The notes: generated from the letters alone by a model not told the origin. DNA of 64,000 nucleotides from Ruminococcus sp. (GCA_017484095.1 JAFUTU010000033.1:1-64000), one strand, 5' to 3'; shown: positions 34,056 through 41,072, counted from the stretch's first letter. Numbers and translations are program-made.

Positions 34056-34223
34056 TTATACATCATGATCATGTGATGATTCCTCAACATATATGGAACT
34101 TGTTTCATTCTCTGCTACAATTTCTTCTATTCTTGCAAAATACACATGATTAAAATATACTCCTGTAAGAATTAATAGCATTAGCATTATACCTATTGAT
34201 AGTGCGTACTTTTTTAATTCCAT
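34056..34223 (-). CDS. 55-residue single-pass membrane protein
   Basis: ATG 34223 lies after GGAGGTAATCTTA. The first 24 residues are Lys-tagged then hydrophobic (YALSIGIMLMLLILTGVYF), and the rest is an acidic tail ending EESSHDHDV. It is a typical small membrane peptide, of unknown function. It is followed by an R2 terminator and has a TATAAT-like box upstream near 34290. Confidence 0.65.
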   Translation of the reverse strand: MELKKYALSIGIMLMLLILTGVYFNHVYFARIEEIVAENETSSIYVEESSHDHDV

Positions 34224-34359
34224 TAAGATTACCTCCTAAAAATTATTGTTTTAAGTACAGTGTCAAGCTTTATACCTTTATTATATACGATTAAAATGCC
34301 AAAAATAAAAATTCTGACAGTATTTTTTTCAAAAAACATCAGACATCGTTATGAGACAA

Positions 34360-34423
34360 AAGATAGCGTTTGTTAGAGTAAATAAAAACGCCCCACCGAA
34401 GTGGGACGTTGTATAGACAGGTG
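34360..34423 (-). terminator. Island repeat R2, copy 2 (terminator)
   Basis: Same AACGTCCCAC-TTCG-GTGGGGCGTT hairpin and T-run as copy 1, directly after the stop of the 148-residue gene. Confidence 0.88.
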
Positions 34424-34870
34424 TTAGTTATCTATATCTATTAAGCTGTCAAGATCAATAGATACCACATTGCCATCTGTGAAATAGAAATCTATGATGT
34501 TACTATACGCTTCATTATAATTATACCGCTGAATCGCTTTCGTAATACAGCCAGATATACTATATTCATCAAGATAAGCGGTAATCGCTGCCTTAAACTG
34601 CTTGGCTTTTTCATATGACGAAAAATTTAGAGCTTTGAACACGATACCTTCCGGTCTTCCTTCTTCAGTGCAAAAAACTTGGAGACAAAATGTTCGTCCT
34701 TCTTCATTACAAGGTGACCACTCTGCTGTTGTAATGGCACTGTAAATGAATATATTGTATTTGTTCGGTTCGTCTTCAAAGTGTATATTCCAACGGTTTA
34801 TATTTTCTTCTGTGAAAAATCTTGATGTTTTGTGGGTTTCACAATAAAACTTCATTTCATTGATGTTCAT
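34424..34870 (-). CDS. 148-residue island protein of unknown function
   Basis: Starts at ATG 34870 with GGAGG upstream. The protein is soluble, acidic and mixed alpha/beta, with several aromatic residues and no motif I can assign. It follows the 120-residue gene by 41 bases and may share its transcript, ending at an R2 terminator. Confidence 0.7.
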   Translation of the reverse strand: MNINEMKFYCETHKTSRFFTEENINRWNIHFEDEPNKYNIFIYSAITTAEWSPCNEEGRTFCLQVFCTEEGRPEGIVFKALNFSSYEKAKQFKAAITAYLDEYSISGCITKAIQRYNYNEAYSNIIDFYFTDGNVVSIDLDSLIDIDN

Positions 34871-34911
34871 AAAATTTTTATCCTCCGCTTTGTATTAGGT
34901 TTTTATTCACT

Positions 34912-35274
34912 TTATTGTTCTTTTCGTAGCTGTTTCATTTCATCGTTAAAATCAATGAATTCATGAATAGCCTTGTCAAAAGACCTCTCTCGGATATCTT
35001 CATTAAATGTCTTTGCTGCATCGTAATTGTCTTCGAATTCAGCAGTAATAGCGTTCATTAAGCTTTCATTTTCAGAAATTAAATTATATAACTTTGTTTT
35101 ATCTCCTTGACTGCCTTCGGTTTCAAGAAGAACATAGCGAGCAATATATTCCAAAGCTTCTTCTTTTAAAAGTTCATTTTTAAAATAGTTTTTGAAGTCT
35201 TCTGCTTGCTTTTGAGACAGAGTTATACCGTCAATAGATATGCTACCATCAGGATTCTTCCTTATATCTGTCAT
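34912..35274 (-). CDS. 120-residue helical island protein of unknown function
   Basis: ATG 35274 has TTGGAGGAAGAAAA upstream. The first 25 residues form two short beta strands (GSISIDGITLS). The rest is strongly charged and helical, probably coiled-coil in part, ending DEMKQLRKEQ. No family is recognised. It is 38 bases downstream of the 35-residue frame and may belong to a three- or four-gene transcript. Confidence 0.7.
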   Translation of the reverse strand: MTDIRKNPDGSISIDGITLSQKQAEDFKNYFKNELLKEEALEYIARYVLLETEGSQGDKTKLYNLISENESLMNAITAEFEDNYDAAKTFNEDIRERSFDKAIHEFIDFNDEMKQLRKEQ

Positions 35275-35312
35275 TTTTCTTCCTCCAAATAATAATGATT
35301 TTAATAACTAAA

Positions 35313-35420
35313 TTATGATATATTCACACCTTTGATGTTTAAGAAAAGATTGATTGCTTTTTGGGTTCTGAATTTACCACAATATTGTTCATTGATATAT
35401 ACATCATAATAATACGTCAT
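35313..35420 (-). CDS. 35-residue island peptide
   Basis: ATG 35420 lies six bases after GGGAG and four bases after the stop of the 73-residue gene, so the two are probably coupled. The sequence (MTYYYDVYINEQYCGKF...) has an alternating beta pattern at its start. The longer frame reaching 35516 is antisense-like overlap with the upstream gene and is rejected. Function unknown. Confidence 0.5.
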   Translation of the reverse strand: MTYYYDVYINEQYCGKFRTQKAINLFLNIKGVNIS

Positions 35421-35424
35421 TATA

Positions 35425-35646
35425 TTACTCCCATTCTCTTCCTTTGTCATCACAGCCCGTAGAATAAAAAGGGCAAGATATTCCTGCACAAGCCCAGTTA
35501 AAGTTATAATGCCCATTTATATGTGCAACTTCTCTTATATATTCTGGATTTCTGCATTCCATATACTTCTTTTTAGGTTTTCCGTTTTTAAAATATAGCT
35601 CACTATCTTTTCTTTGGAACATCTCTGATTCTGTTAGTATTTTCAT
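35425..35646 (-). CDS. 73-residue island protein with four cysteines
   Basis: ATG 35646 follows AAAAAGGAG. The basic N-terminal half is followed by CRNPEYIREVAHINGHYN, then CAGISCPFYSTGC. The four Cys (one early, three clustered) and one His could bind zinc. Unknown family. The upstream region is a copy of the leader repeat R4 with a promoter. Confidence 0.65.
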   Translation of the reverse strand: MKILTESEMFQRKDSELYFKNGKPKKKYMECRNPEYIREVAHINGHYNFNWACAGISCPFYSTGCDDKGREWE

Positions 35647-35680
35647 AATTATACTCCTTTTTGTCGTTAATAAATTTCAC

Positions 35681-35776
35681 CAACAACCTGTTTGACCTCC
35701 AGATCATCAGTAAGTTAAAGCTATTAGTATTATATGTGATAAGTCATTACAACAAAAACTGACCGTCGCGAGACAG
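35681..35776 (-). repeat. Island leader repeat R4 with promoter, copy 1
   Basis: About 80 bases shared with 36516-36592, containing CTGATGATCTGGAGGTCA on the minus strand and TATAAT at 35734-35729. The copy ends in a TGACCGTCGCGAGACAG repeat (35760-35776) also found at 33786. It supplies the promoter and 5' leader of the 73-residue gene. Confidence 0.8.
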
Positions 35777-35799
35777 TCAGAACTCCCCTACCAAAAAGA

Positions 35800-35826
35800 A
35801 AAACGCCCCACTGGAGTGAGACGTTT
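35800..35826 (-). terminator. Island repeat R2, copy 3 (terminator)
   Basis: A diverged copy: AAACGTCTCAC and GTGGGGCGTTT around a short loop with a T-rich tail on the minus strand. It ends the 106-residue gene. Confidence 0.8.
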
Positions 35827-35833
35827 GAGGTTG

Positions 35834-36154
35834 TTAATAATCTGTTTCAATCGTAAAGCTTATTGTTTTCATTCCATCCTGGATGTATGAGACTACAAAA
35901 TCGGCAACAAACATATCGCCTTCGCATTCTTCGCTTAACGAGGAATTGAGTTGGTATTCTGAAACACCGCTTTCCTGCATAATCGTGTCGATGGTGTTCT
36001 TGACTGCAGCATAAGTATTAGAATCCCGCAGTGCTGTGTCTGTATGATCATACTTCTCAAACAGATCATCTAATTCATCTGTCAGCATATCACACCACTT
36101 TGAGTTAGCCTCATAAACTTTAAACTTCTCATTTATTTTTTCTTCTACTGTCAC
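35834..36154 (-). CDS. 106-residue island protein, paralogue of the next gene upstream
   Basis: Starts at GTG 36154, eight bases after AGGAGG; the longer frame to 36220 lies inside the upstream gene. It is a tandem paralogue of 36171-36479: both share IMQESGVSEYQLNSSL-type sequence in the middle, the MLTDE/MFTDE motif near the N-terminus and a beta-strand end (MKTISFTIETDY against LQTVSFKIESYN). The fold looks like helix-helix then a three-strand sheet. Function unknown. Confidence 0.75.
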   Translation of the reverse strand: MTVEEKINEKFKVYEANSKWCDMLTDELDDLFEKYDHTDTALRDSNTYAAVKNTIDTIMQESGVSEYQLNSSLSEECEGDMFVADFVVSYIQDGMKTISFTIETDY

Positions 36155-36170
36155 TATCTTTTCCTCCTGA

Positions 36171-36479
36171 TTAGTTATATGACTCGATCTTAAATGATAC
36201 AGTCTGTAATCCGTCTTCAAGATACGTCACTGTATACGTAGCTATATGACACTCCCCACCATAGATCTCACGTAATGTGGAATTGATCTGATATTCGGAA
36301 ACCCCGTTTTCCTGCATAATTGAGTCGATAACCTTTGTCGCTTCTGCATAGGTTTCGGAGTTTAAAAGTGCCGAGTTAGTACCGTTGTAAGCGTCCAGTA
36401 CCTCATTGTGCTCATCGGTGAACATATCAGCCCATTTTTCATCGGAAAAAGCGTCTCTTATTTTCTCTGCTATTGTCAT
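36171..36479 (-). CDS. 102-residue island protein, first of a tandem pair
   Basis: ATG 36479 follows TTAGGAGGATAATATT. It has a helical N-terminal half (MTIAEKIRDAFSDEKWADMF), the shared IMQENGVSEYQINSTL block, and a beta-rich end. It is followed 16 bases later by its paralogue, so the pair arose by duplication and is co-translated. Promoter and leader are R4 copy 2. Function unknown. Confidence 0.75.
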   Translation of the reverse strand: MTIAEKIRDAFSDEKWADMFTDEHNEVLDAYNGTNSALLNSETYAEATKVIDSIMQENGVSEYQINSTLREIYGGECHIATYTVTYLEDGLQTVSFKIESYN

Positions 36480-36515
36480 AATATTATCCTCCTAAATTAT
36501 AATATGAGAAAACAT

Positions 36516-36592
36516 CAACAACCTGTCTGACCTCCAGATCATCAGTAAATATCTCTAAAGGTATTATAGCTGAAAAGTCATTACAACAAAAA
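36516..36592 (-). repeat. Island leader repeat R4 with promoter, copy 2
   Basis: Shares CAACAACCTGT-Y-TGACC, TCCAGATCATCAGTAA and AGTCATTACAACAAAAA with copy 1. The minus strand has TATAAT at 36568-36563 within ACTTTTCAGC-TATAATA, close to the common island promoter. Confidence 0.8.
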
Positions 36593-36620
36593 AGACTGCC
36601 AAACAGCAGCCTTTTACCTT
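36593..36620 (-). terminator. Terminator of the 221-residue gene
   Basis: Minus strand AAAGGCTGC, TGTTT loop, GGCAGTCTTT then a T-run. Confidence 0.8.
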
Positions 36621-36661
36621 TCCTTTATTCTTTCATTTCCCTATCCTTTATTTCAAGGGCA

Positions 36662-37327
36662 TTACACATCAGTTACACTTCCCTGCTCTGCATCTACATT
36701 TTTGGAAAATAAATCAGAAAAGTTATCAGTAGATTCAGAAACCGCAGTTTCGTATTGAAAATATCCGCCGATAGGACTGTCAACAAGATACTCATTAAGA
36801 TTAATTACATCCTCAACAAATGAAGAAAAGTATTTAATCGCTTCTTTAGCGTTTGAGTACATTGAACAGTCGAAATTTTTTAATAGATAATTAGAATATG
36901 CAGCACCTTGGAATGTGATTTGGTTGTTTCCATAGGTATTTTCTATTATTTCTATTGGTGTGATATCAAATGACTTTATCGTGGCTATACCATCGTTAAA
37001 GTATCCTGCAAACAGATTTATTGTACCTGCCTCTGATTTATTCAATATCAGATACCTTGTTACATACTTTAAGAAATCATAGTTGGATTTCGATTCATTA
37101 TTGTCATAAAGCTCCAGCTGTTCAATAATATTGAGAATATTAGTACCCTTGATCGAGTTCTCACCGGCAACGGCAAGTATCATATTTCTTGTTTTCATCT
37201 TTATAATTTTCTTCCAGCTATCTTCATGAGAATGATCTGCTGTATTTGTAGATCGTGAGTCTGATACGCAAAAGATTTCGTTTCTTTTTGCTCCCATAAG
37301 AACAATTGATACACTTTTGTTTTCCAT
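36662..37327 (-). CDS. Divergent proteasome-fold (Ntn-hydrolase-like) protein, 221 residues
   Basis: The N-terminus SVSIVLMGAKRNEIFCVSDS, then RSTNTAD, then KKIIKMKTRNMILAVAGENS follows the pattern of proteasome beta and HslV subunits: first strand, turn, (A)DSR-T, Lys-Ile, strand, AxAG. Length also fits. The residue at the place of the catalytic Thr1 aligns as Val/Ser, so it may be inactive or use Ser after processing. The start is ATG 37327 behind AAAGGATGGAATAT; the ATG at 37336 lies on the ribosome site. It carries the shared island promoter. Its role is unknown; a second such protein is at 32861-33679. Confidence 0.65.
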   Translation of the reverse strand: MENKSVSIVLMGAKRNEIFCVSDSRSTNTADHSHEDSWKKIIKMKTRNMILAVAGENSIKGTNILNIIEQLELYDNNESKSNYDFLKYVTRYLILNKSEAGTINLFAGYFNDGIATIKSFDITPIEIIENTYGNNQITFQGAAYSNYLLKNFDCSMYSNAKEAIKYFSSFVEDVINLNEYLVDSPIGGYFQYETAVSESTDNFSDLFSKNVDAEQGSVTDV

Positions 37328-37371
37328 ATATTCCATCCTTTCTGAATACTACATAATGACAAGATACTACT

Positions 37372-37409
37372 AGTATTATATCAGAAAAGTTATGGATATT
37401 TAAAAGCTT
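37372..37409 (-). promoter_or_regulatory. Shared island promoter upstream of the 221-residue gene
   Basis: Minus strand: TATCCATAACTTTTCTGA, TATAAT (37379-37374), ACTAG. It matches the promoter at 32698-32736 over about 30 bases. Confidence 0.7.
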
Positions 37410-37629
37410 TATGGTTTCCTTTATGTTTTCATTTGTTTTTTCTTTATTCTTATCCTCTATTTTTTGGGGAGAAGATTGGATAAATGAAGGCTTAAAGGAA
37501 AGTATAAAGGCTTCCCATACAGGGTAAAGTTCTTACCTTTTTACTTTCATTTTCTTATATCCCTACAGGGTAAAAATCTTGCTTTTTAAGTTTCGATTAT
37601 CCTTTAATTTTTCTTTAACTGGATAAAGG

Positions 37630-37669
37630 TTTTACTCCGGAAGTGGGTAAAGATGTGTGCAGGAGGATA
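37630..37669 (-). repeat. Right copy of the island-bounding inverted repeat
   Basis: Read on the minus strand: TATCCTCC, one base, GCAC, a short gap, TTTACCCACT, then GTAAAA. The same blocks occur at 31702-31742 on the plus strand. TTTAC/GTAAA can pair as a hairpin. Confidence 0.65.
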
Positions 37670-37754
37670 ATTTGTGTACCGGGACAACCCCTCTGAGCCC
37701 GTATTTAGGGCAAAGTCAAGGTTATGGCTCTCATTACTTCAATTAAAAATAGAT

Positions 37755-37806
37755 AAGGAAAACAAAATCTTTTCCTTATTATAATACCTCCGTGCCGGAT
37801 TGTCAA
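37755..37806 (-). promoter_or_regulatory. Consensus minus-strand promoter with palindrome at its start site
   Basis: TTGACA (37806-37801), 17 bases, TATAAT (37783-37778). AAGGAAAA (37755-37762) and TTTTCCTT (37770-37777) form an inverted repeat with a seven-base loop directly after the -10 box, covering the expected start site: an operator or a stabilising 5' hairpin. The transcript would run into the right bounding repeat without meeting a gene for 440 bases. Confidence 0.65.
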
Positions 37807-37868
37807 GTGAGATACGGAAGGAGGGTTTTGACTGTGACTCCTCTGTATTCTTTTTCACTCGCCATATT

Positions 37869-38492
37869 TTATTTTATACCATAGTATCTTTTCTCCACTC
37901 CGACCGTAGTCGGTTCTGTGTGACCTGAATATAATACCGTTTCATCGGGCAAAGTAAAAACCCGTTCCATAATACTTTGTATCAGCATACTTTTGTTTCC
38001 GCCGGGAAAAGTGTAATTACCTATGCTCTCCTTGAAAATCGTATCGCCCACAAAAGCGATGTGGTCTTTTTCGCTGTACAGTAAAACAGAATCGGGAGTA
38101 TGCCCGGGAGTGTAGATGACCTGTAATTTGTGTGCATCGTCAAGCATAATACTGTCTCCGTCCGAAACTTTCTCGGTATCACGAACGACCATATCACCCA
38201 CACATTGCCCTGAAAGATTCATCATCGGGTTCAGCAGAAACAGGTCTGCTTTTTCGTGAGCCAACACAGGACAGTTCAATTTTTCATGCAGTTCATTAAC
38301 TGCACCGAAGTGGTCGAAATGCCCGTGCGTAAGCAGTATCTTCTCAATGATTAGATCGTTATCCCGGACGATACCAAGCAGTTTTTCCGCCTGCGCACCG
38401 GGGTCGATGATAAAACCGTGACGAGTGTCTTCGTTGATGTAAAAATAGCAGTTTTCCTCAAAATAACCCTTTACGGGCACTGTCAATACCAT
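37869..38492 (-). CDS. Metallo-beta-lactamase-fold hydrolase (glyoxalase II-like)
   Basis: A 207-residue enzyme. It has the metal motif THGHFDH near residue 60, a following conserved His in YTPGHTPD, the Asp in FVGDTIF and a final His in YSGHTEP, which together bind two metal ions. The type is YcbL/GloB-like, hydrolysing thioesters or related small molecules. The start ATG 38492 has AGGTGAAGCT; it follows the DsbA-family gene with an 11-base gap, so the two form an operon under the TetR-controlled promoter. GC content is higher than in the adjoining island. Confidence 0.87.
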   Translation of the reverse strand: MVLTVPVKGYFEENCYFYINEDTRHGFIIDPGAQAEKLLGIVRDNDLIIEKILLTHGHFDHFGAVNELHEKLNCPVLAHEKADLFLLNPMMNLSGQCVGDMVVRDTEKVSDGDSIMLDDAHKLQVIYTPGHTPDSVLLYSEKDHIAFVGDTIFKESIGNYTFPGGNKSMLIQSIMERVFTLPDETVLYSGHTEPTTVGVEKRYYGIK

Positions 38493-38503
38493 AGCTTCAC
38501 CTG

Positions 38504-39193
38504 TCAAAAATGGCAGCCGTCAGGACCACAATGCGCACCCTCTGAGGGCTGTTCCGCCTGCTCCTCGGACTGTATTTTTACTAGCGCAGGTTTTATCACT
38601 TCACGCGGCTGTGCGCCCGAGATCGCATACCGCCCGTTTATCACAAAATACGGTACAGCATGGATACCGTAGCGAGCCGCTTCGCGCTCGTCAAGTAGTA
38701 CCTCGTCCTCATACTTATCGGAGGACAATACCTCATCTACCTCAGACTTTTCGAGACCGCAATCGGCAGCTATTTCCGCAAGCAGCACCTTGTCGGCAAG
38801 CTCCAGATTCTTTGTGAAATACGCATCATATAGCCTTTCCGACAGCTTATCCGCAATCAAGTTCGACTTGCTTTGTGCAAGCTTTGTCAGGCGGTGTGCG
38901 TCCATTGTGTTTGTGAAAAGCGTGGTGGCATACTTAAAATCAATGCCCTCCTCACGCCCGAGTTGCGAGATATGGTCTATCTGCGCGGCGGCATTTTCCT
39001 CTGACAGACCGTACTTTTTCGCAAAGCGTGTTACGGTGTCGCTCTCTGCATGAACCCCCGCAGTCGGGTCAAGTTGAAAGGCTTTCATTTCAAGCTCGCA
39101 GTCTATTCCGAGTTCGGCAAGTGCCTTCTTTACACGGACTTCTCCGATATAGCAATAGGGGCAGGCATAATCTGACCAATAGGTTATTTTCAT
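38504..39193 (-). CDS. FrnE/DsbA-family thiol oxidoreductase
   Basis: A 229-residue thioredoxin-fold protein. WSDYACPYCYIGE at residues 5-17 carries the CPYC redox pair, a long helical insertion follows, and YGIHAVPYFVING gives the cis-Pro loop. There is no signal peptide, so it is the cytoplasmic FrnE type. An additional CGPDGC motif ends the protein and may be a second redox or metal site. It is first in the operon with the MBL hydrolase and divergent from a TetR gene, an arrangement suggesting response to electrophile or thiol stress. Confidence 0.88.
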   Translation of the reverse strand: MKITYWSDYACPYCYIGEVRVKKALAELGIDCELEMKAFQLDPTAGVHAESDTVTRFAKKYGLSEENAAAQIDHISQLGREEGIDFKYATTLFTNTMDAHRLTKLAQSKSNLIADKLSERLYDAYFTKNLELADKVLLAEIAADCGLEKSEVDEVLSSDKYEDEVLLDEREAARYGIHAVPYFVINGRYAISGAQPREVIKPALVKIQSEEQAEQPSEGAHCGPDGCHF

Positions 39194-39219
39194 AAGTATC
39201 GACCTCTCAATTTAATTTA

Positions 39220-39288
39220 TAGAACGTGTTCTATATTGACATTATAGCACATCAATGCTATAATGTCAATAGGTAATCGAACATATTC
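39220..39288. promoter_or_regulatory. Symmetric overlapping divergent promoters with operator palindromes
   Basis: TATTGACATTATAGCA and TGCTATAATGTCAATA are perfect 16-base inverted arms around CATCAA. As a result each strand carries TTGACA-N17-TATAAT: plus 39236-39264, minus 39269-39241. The two promoters occupy the same DNA. TAGAACGTGTTCTA (39220-39233), a perfect 14-base palindrome, and GAACATATTC (39279-39288) flank them as probable TetR sites. Confidence 0.8.
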
Positions 39289-39310
39289 TATTTTTGTCTT
39301 GGAGGATATT

Positions 39311-39919
39311 ATGGCAACGAGGGGCAGACCTTGCAAAAGCGATGTGACAGTCGATAACAAGCAGAAGATAATCGACACCACGATAGAGCTTATCAAGACT
39401 CACGGCTCAGATTTCCTGACCGTTCGTAACGTGTGTCAGGTGGCGGAGGTCGCAACGGGGACTTTCTATCACTATTTCAAAAACAAGGACGACCTGCTGA
39501 TGTACTTCATCATGGATATTTCCTTTGACAAGTGCGAGCTGAAAACGCCGCTCAGCGATATTTCGGGCAGAGTGTGCGAGCTGTATATGAACCTGATAAA
39601 TCGCTATATGGAGCTTGGTAGGGACTTTATGCGCAATTTCTACACAACAGGCAATCAGGCTCTTTCGGCGTATATGGGCGTGACGGACGGACAGTTTGCC
39701 GCGGGTACGGTTATGGAACGCTGCGAGCGCGAGCTGCTGGCAGCGCAGGAAAGCAGTATCATAAAAGAAAATGCAGACGCTCACGTTCTGTCTGCGGACA
39801 TCTGCACTATTGTTAAGGGCTGTGTGTTTGAGTGGTGTCTGGGCGACGGAGAACTTGATATCCGAGCAGTTGTGCGAAGGATCATAGGCAGGTATCTTAA
39901 GCAAGATAATATTTCATAA
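39311..39919 (+). CDS. TetR-family transcriptional regulator
   Basis: A 202-residue regulator. The N-terminal HTH (KIIDTTIELI, then VRNVCQVAEVATGTFYHYFKNKDDLL, quoted in parts) is clear, and the C-terminal ligand domain contains several cysteines. ATG 39311 follows TTGGAGGATATT. It is divergent from the DsbA-MBL operon and probably represses both directions through the palindromes at 39220-39288. Codon use is GC-rich compared with the island, suggesting transfer together with the adjoining redox genes. Confidence 0.9.
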   Translation: MATRGRPCKSDVTVDNKQKIIDTTIELIKTHGSDFLTVRNVCQVAEVATGTFYHYFKNKDDLLMYFIMDISFDKCELKTPLSDISGRVCELYMNLINRYMELGRDFMRNFYTTGNQALSAYMGVTDGQFAAGTVMERCERELLAAQESSIIKENADAHVLSADICTIVKGCVFEWCLGDGELDIRAVVRRIIGRYLKQDNIS

Positions 39920-39923
39920 TTAC

Positions 39924-39957
39924 GGCGAGATCAGGACTTCCCTGCTCTCGCCTAAAA
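39924..39957. terminator. Terminator after the TetR gene
   Basis: GGCGAGA and TCTCGCC arms with an inner AGG/CCT pair, followed by an A-rich tract on the plus strand and therefore a T-run on the minus strand; it closes both convergent units. Confidence 0.75.
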
Positions 39958-40013
39958 ACTATGGTGTTTTATCAATATAGTTGCTTTCTTCATATACCCT
40001 CCTCATACGAATA

Positions 40014-40154
40014 TCAGGCATCACCCACATTGCTGCCATGGCCACAAGCCACACAAAGGTAATGTTCACCATTTTGAGCCCTATATTCACCGATCGTTTC
40101 ATTCTCAAAAATTTCGCCGCTGACCTCGCTTTTCACAGTTACTCTGACCTTCAT
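40014..40154 (-). CDS. 46-residue protein with CxxCGH motif
   Basis: ATG 40154 begins two bases after the TGA (40158-40156) of the old-yellow-enzyme remnant, with AGAGGA as ribosome site. The protein is mostly beta (MKVRVTVKSEVSGEIFENET) and ends YLCVACGHGSNVGDA. It could be a small metal-binding protein or a truncated one. A further frame of 13 codons with a good GAGGAGGG site follows immediately, so the end of this operon may also have been deleted. Confidence 0.45.
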   Translation of the reverse strand: MKVRVTVKSEVSGEIFENETIGEYRAQNGEHYLCVACGHGSNVGDA

Positions 40155-40155
40155 T

Positions 40156-41072
40156 TCAATCAATTCCTCTCAGCTTGTAAATACACTTATGCCCTGGTGT
40201 CCGGTAGCACATATTGCAGCTCACGCACTTTGCCGGAGAGTAGTCTTTTCCCTGCCAGCGGTTTATCAGATCAGGCTCGCGGATAAGCGGACGGGACAGC
40301 GACAAATACGCAATGCCGCCCTCATTCAGCACCTTGTTCATGTTCTCGATACTCCGATGACCGCCCACCAGTATCATTGAAATATTGACCTTTTCTGCAA
40401 GAGTAAGAGCGAATTTCTCAAAGTATGCTTCATTCACGCCTGCTTTAATTCCTGCGCGTAAAGTACCATTACCGCTTACCTCGATACTGTCAAGATACTC
40501 TGCACAAGCAAGGCAGATTCGCATAGCGCCGTCCTCATCAAGCCCGCCGTACATAAAATCACTGCTGTTTATCTTCATCGTTATGTGAAGATCGGGGTAA
40601 CGCTCACGAACAGCCTTCGCAATGTCGATAATAAGCGCTTCTGGCGTATTCGTCCGATGATTGTGCGCGGGGCTGATAAACGGCTCAGAAAGAAACCGTG
40701 CGCGCCGTGTATCTGCACACCGTCATAGCCTGCCTGAACAGCTCTGTCAGCAGCTTTGATGAATAGCTCGAGGATATTGTCAATATCGTCATCGGTGTAT
40801 TCAAATCGCTCATTCCAGGAGCCGAAAATTTCCGGCTCGTTGGTGCGTATATTCATAGTTTCTATCTGCCCGAAAGCGTCATTTGTCTGGGCATAGATAA
40901 AGTCGATACCACCGCCGTTCAGCGTGTTTCCGATGTTGTAGTAGAACGGATTGGAGTAAAAGTTGCCGTGGATACCCGTTATGGCTATCATCACGGTATC
41001 AGCTCCTCTGCCGAATAGAACACCGTCAATCAGAACACCACGCTGTGTGGGAACTTTCAGTTTTTTATAATA
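40156..41072 (-). pseudogene. Chimeric remnant: alpha/beta-hydrolase start joined to old-yellow-enzyme end
   Basis: The upstream part (from 41072; RGVLIDGVLFGRGADTV, then IAITGIHGNFYSNPFYYN) reads like the N-terminus of a small alpha/beta hydrolase. Near TDDDIDNILELF the sequence becomes the middle of an NADH:flavin oxidoreductase of the old yellow enzyme family (AAKRA-like helix, GYDGVQIHGAHGFFLSR). A missing T after SR shifts the frame. The other frame continues SPAHNHRT, lacks the usual DEYGGS...NR segment, and goes on to ITMKINSSDF, the FMN-binding ILVGG region and a C-terminal CxxCxxC. Two deletions and one frameshift make it nonfunctional. Confidence 0.72.

Larger units (their letters stand above)
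37410..37868. other. Gene-free right margin of the island
   Basis: No reading frame with a ribosome site. It holds T-rich words resembling CCTTTATTCTTTC repeated several times, two copies of CAGGGTAAA followed by TCTT (near 37520 and 37570), the right bounding repeat (37630-37669), a GAGCC/GGGCTC pairing near 37700-37730, and a perfect minus-strand promoter (37778-37806). It may encode an untranslated RNA. Confidence 0.6.

Noticed and set aside
30622..34424. A classical integron (intI, attI, attC)
   Set aside because: The recombinase lacks a recognisable IntI extra helix in my reading, genes are mostly on the opposite strand from a Pc-type promoter, and the repeats do not show the attC core. 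Kept only as an integron-like hypothesis.
38413..39053. Plus-strand frames of 84, 68 and 87 residues opposite the DsbA-family gene
   Set aside because: Antisense shadows of a GC-rich coding region without start signals.
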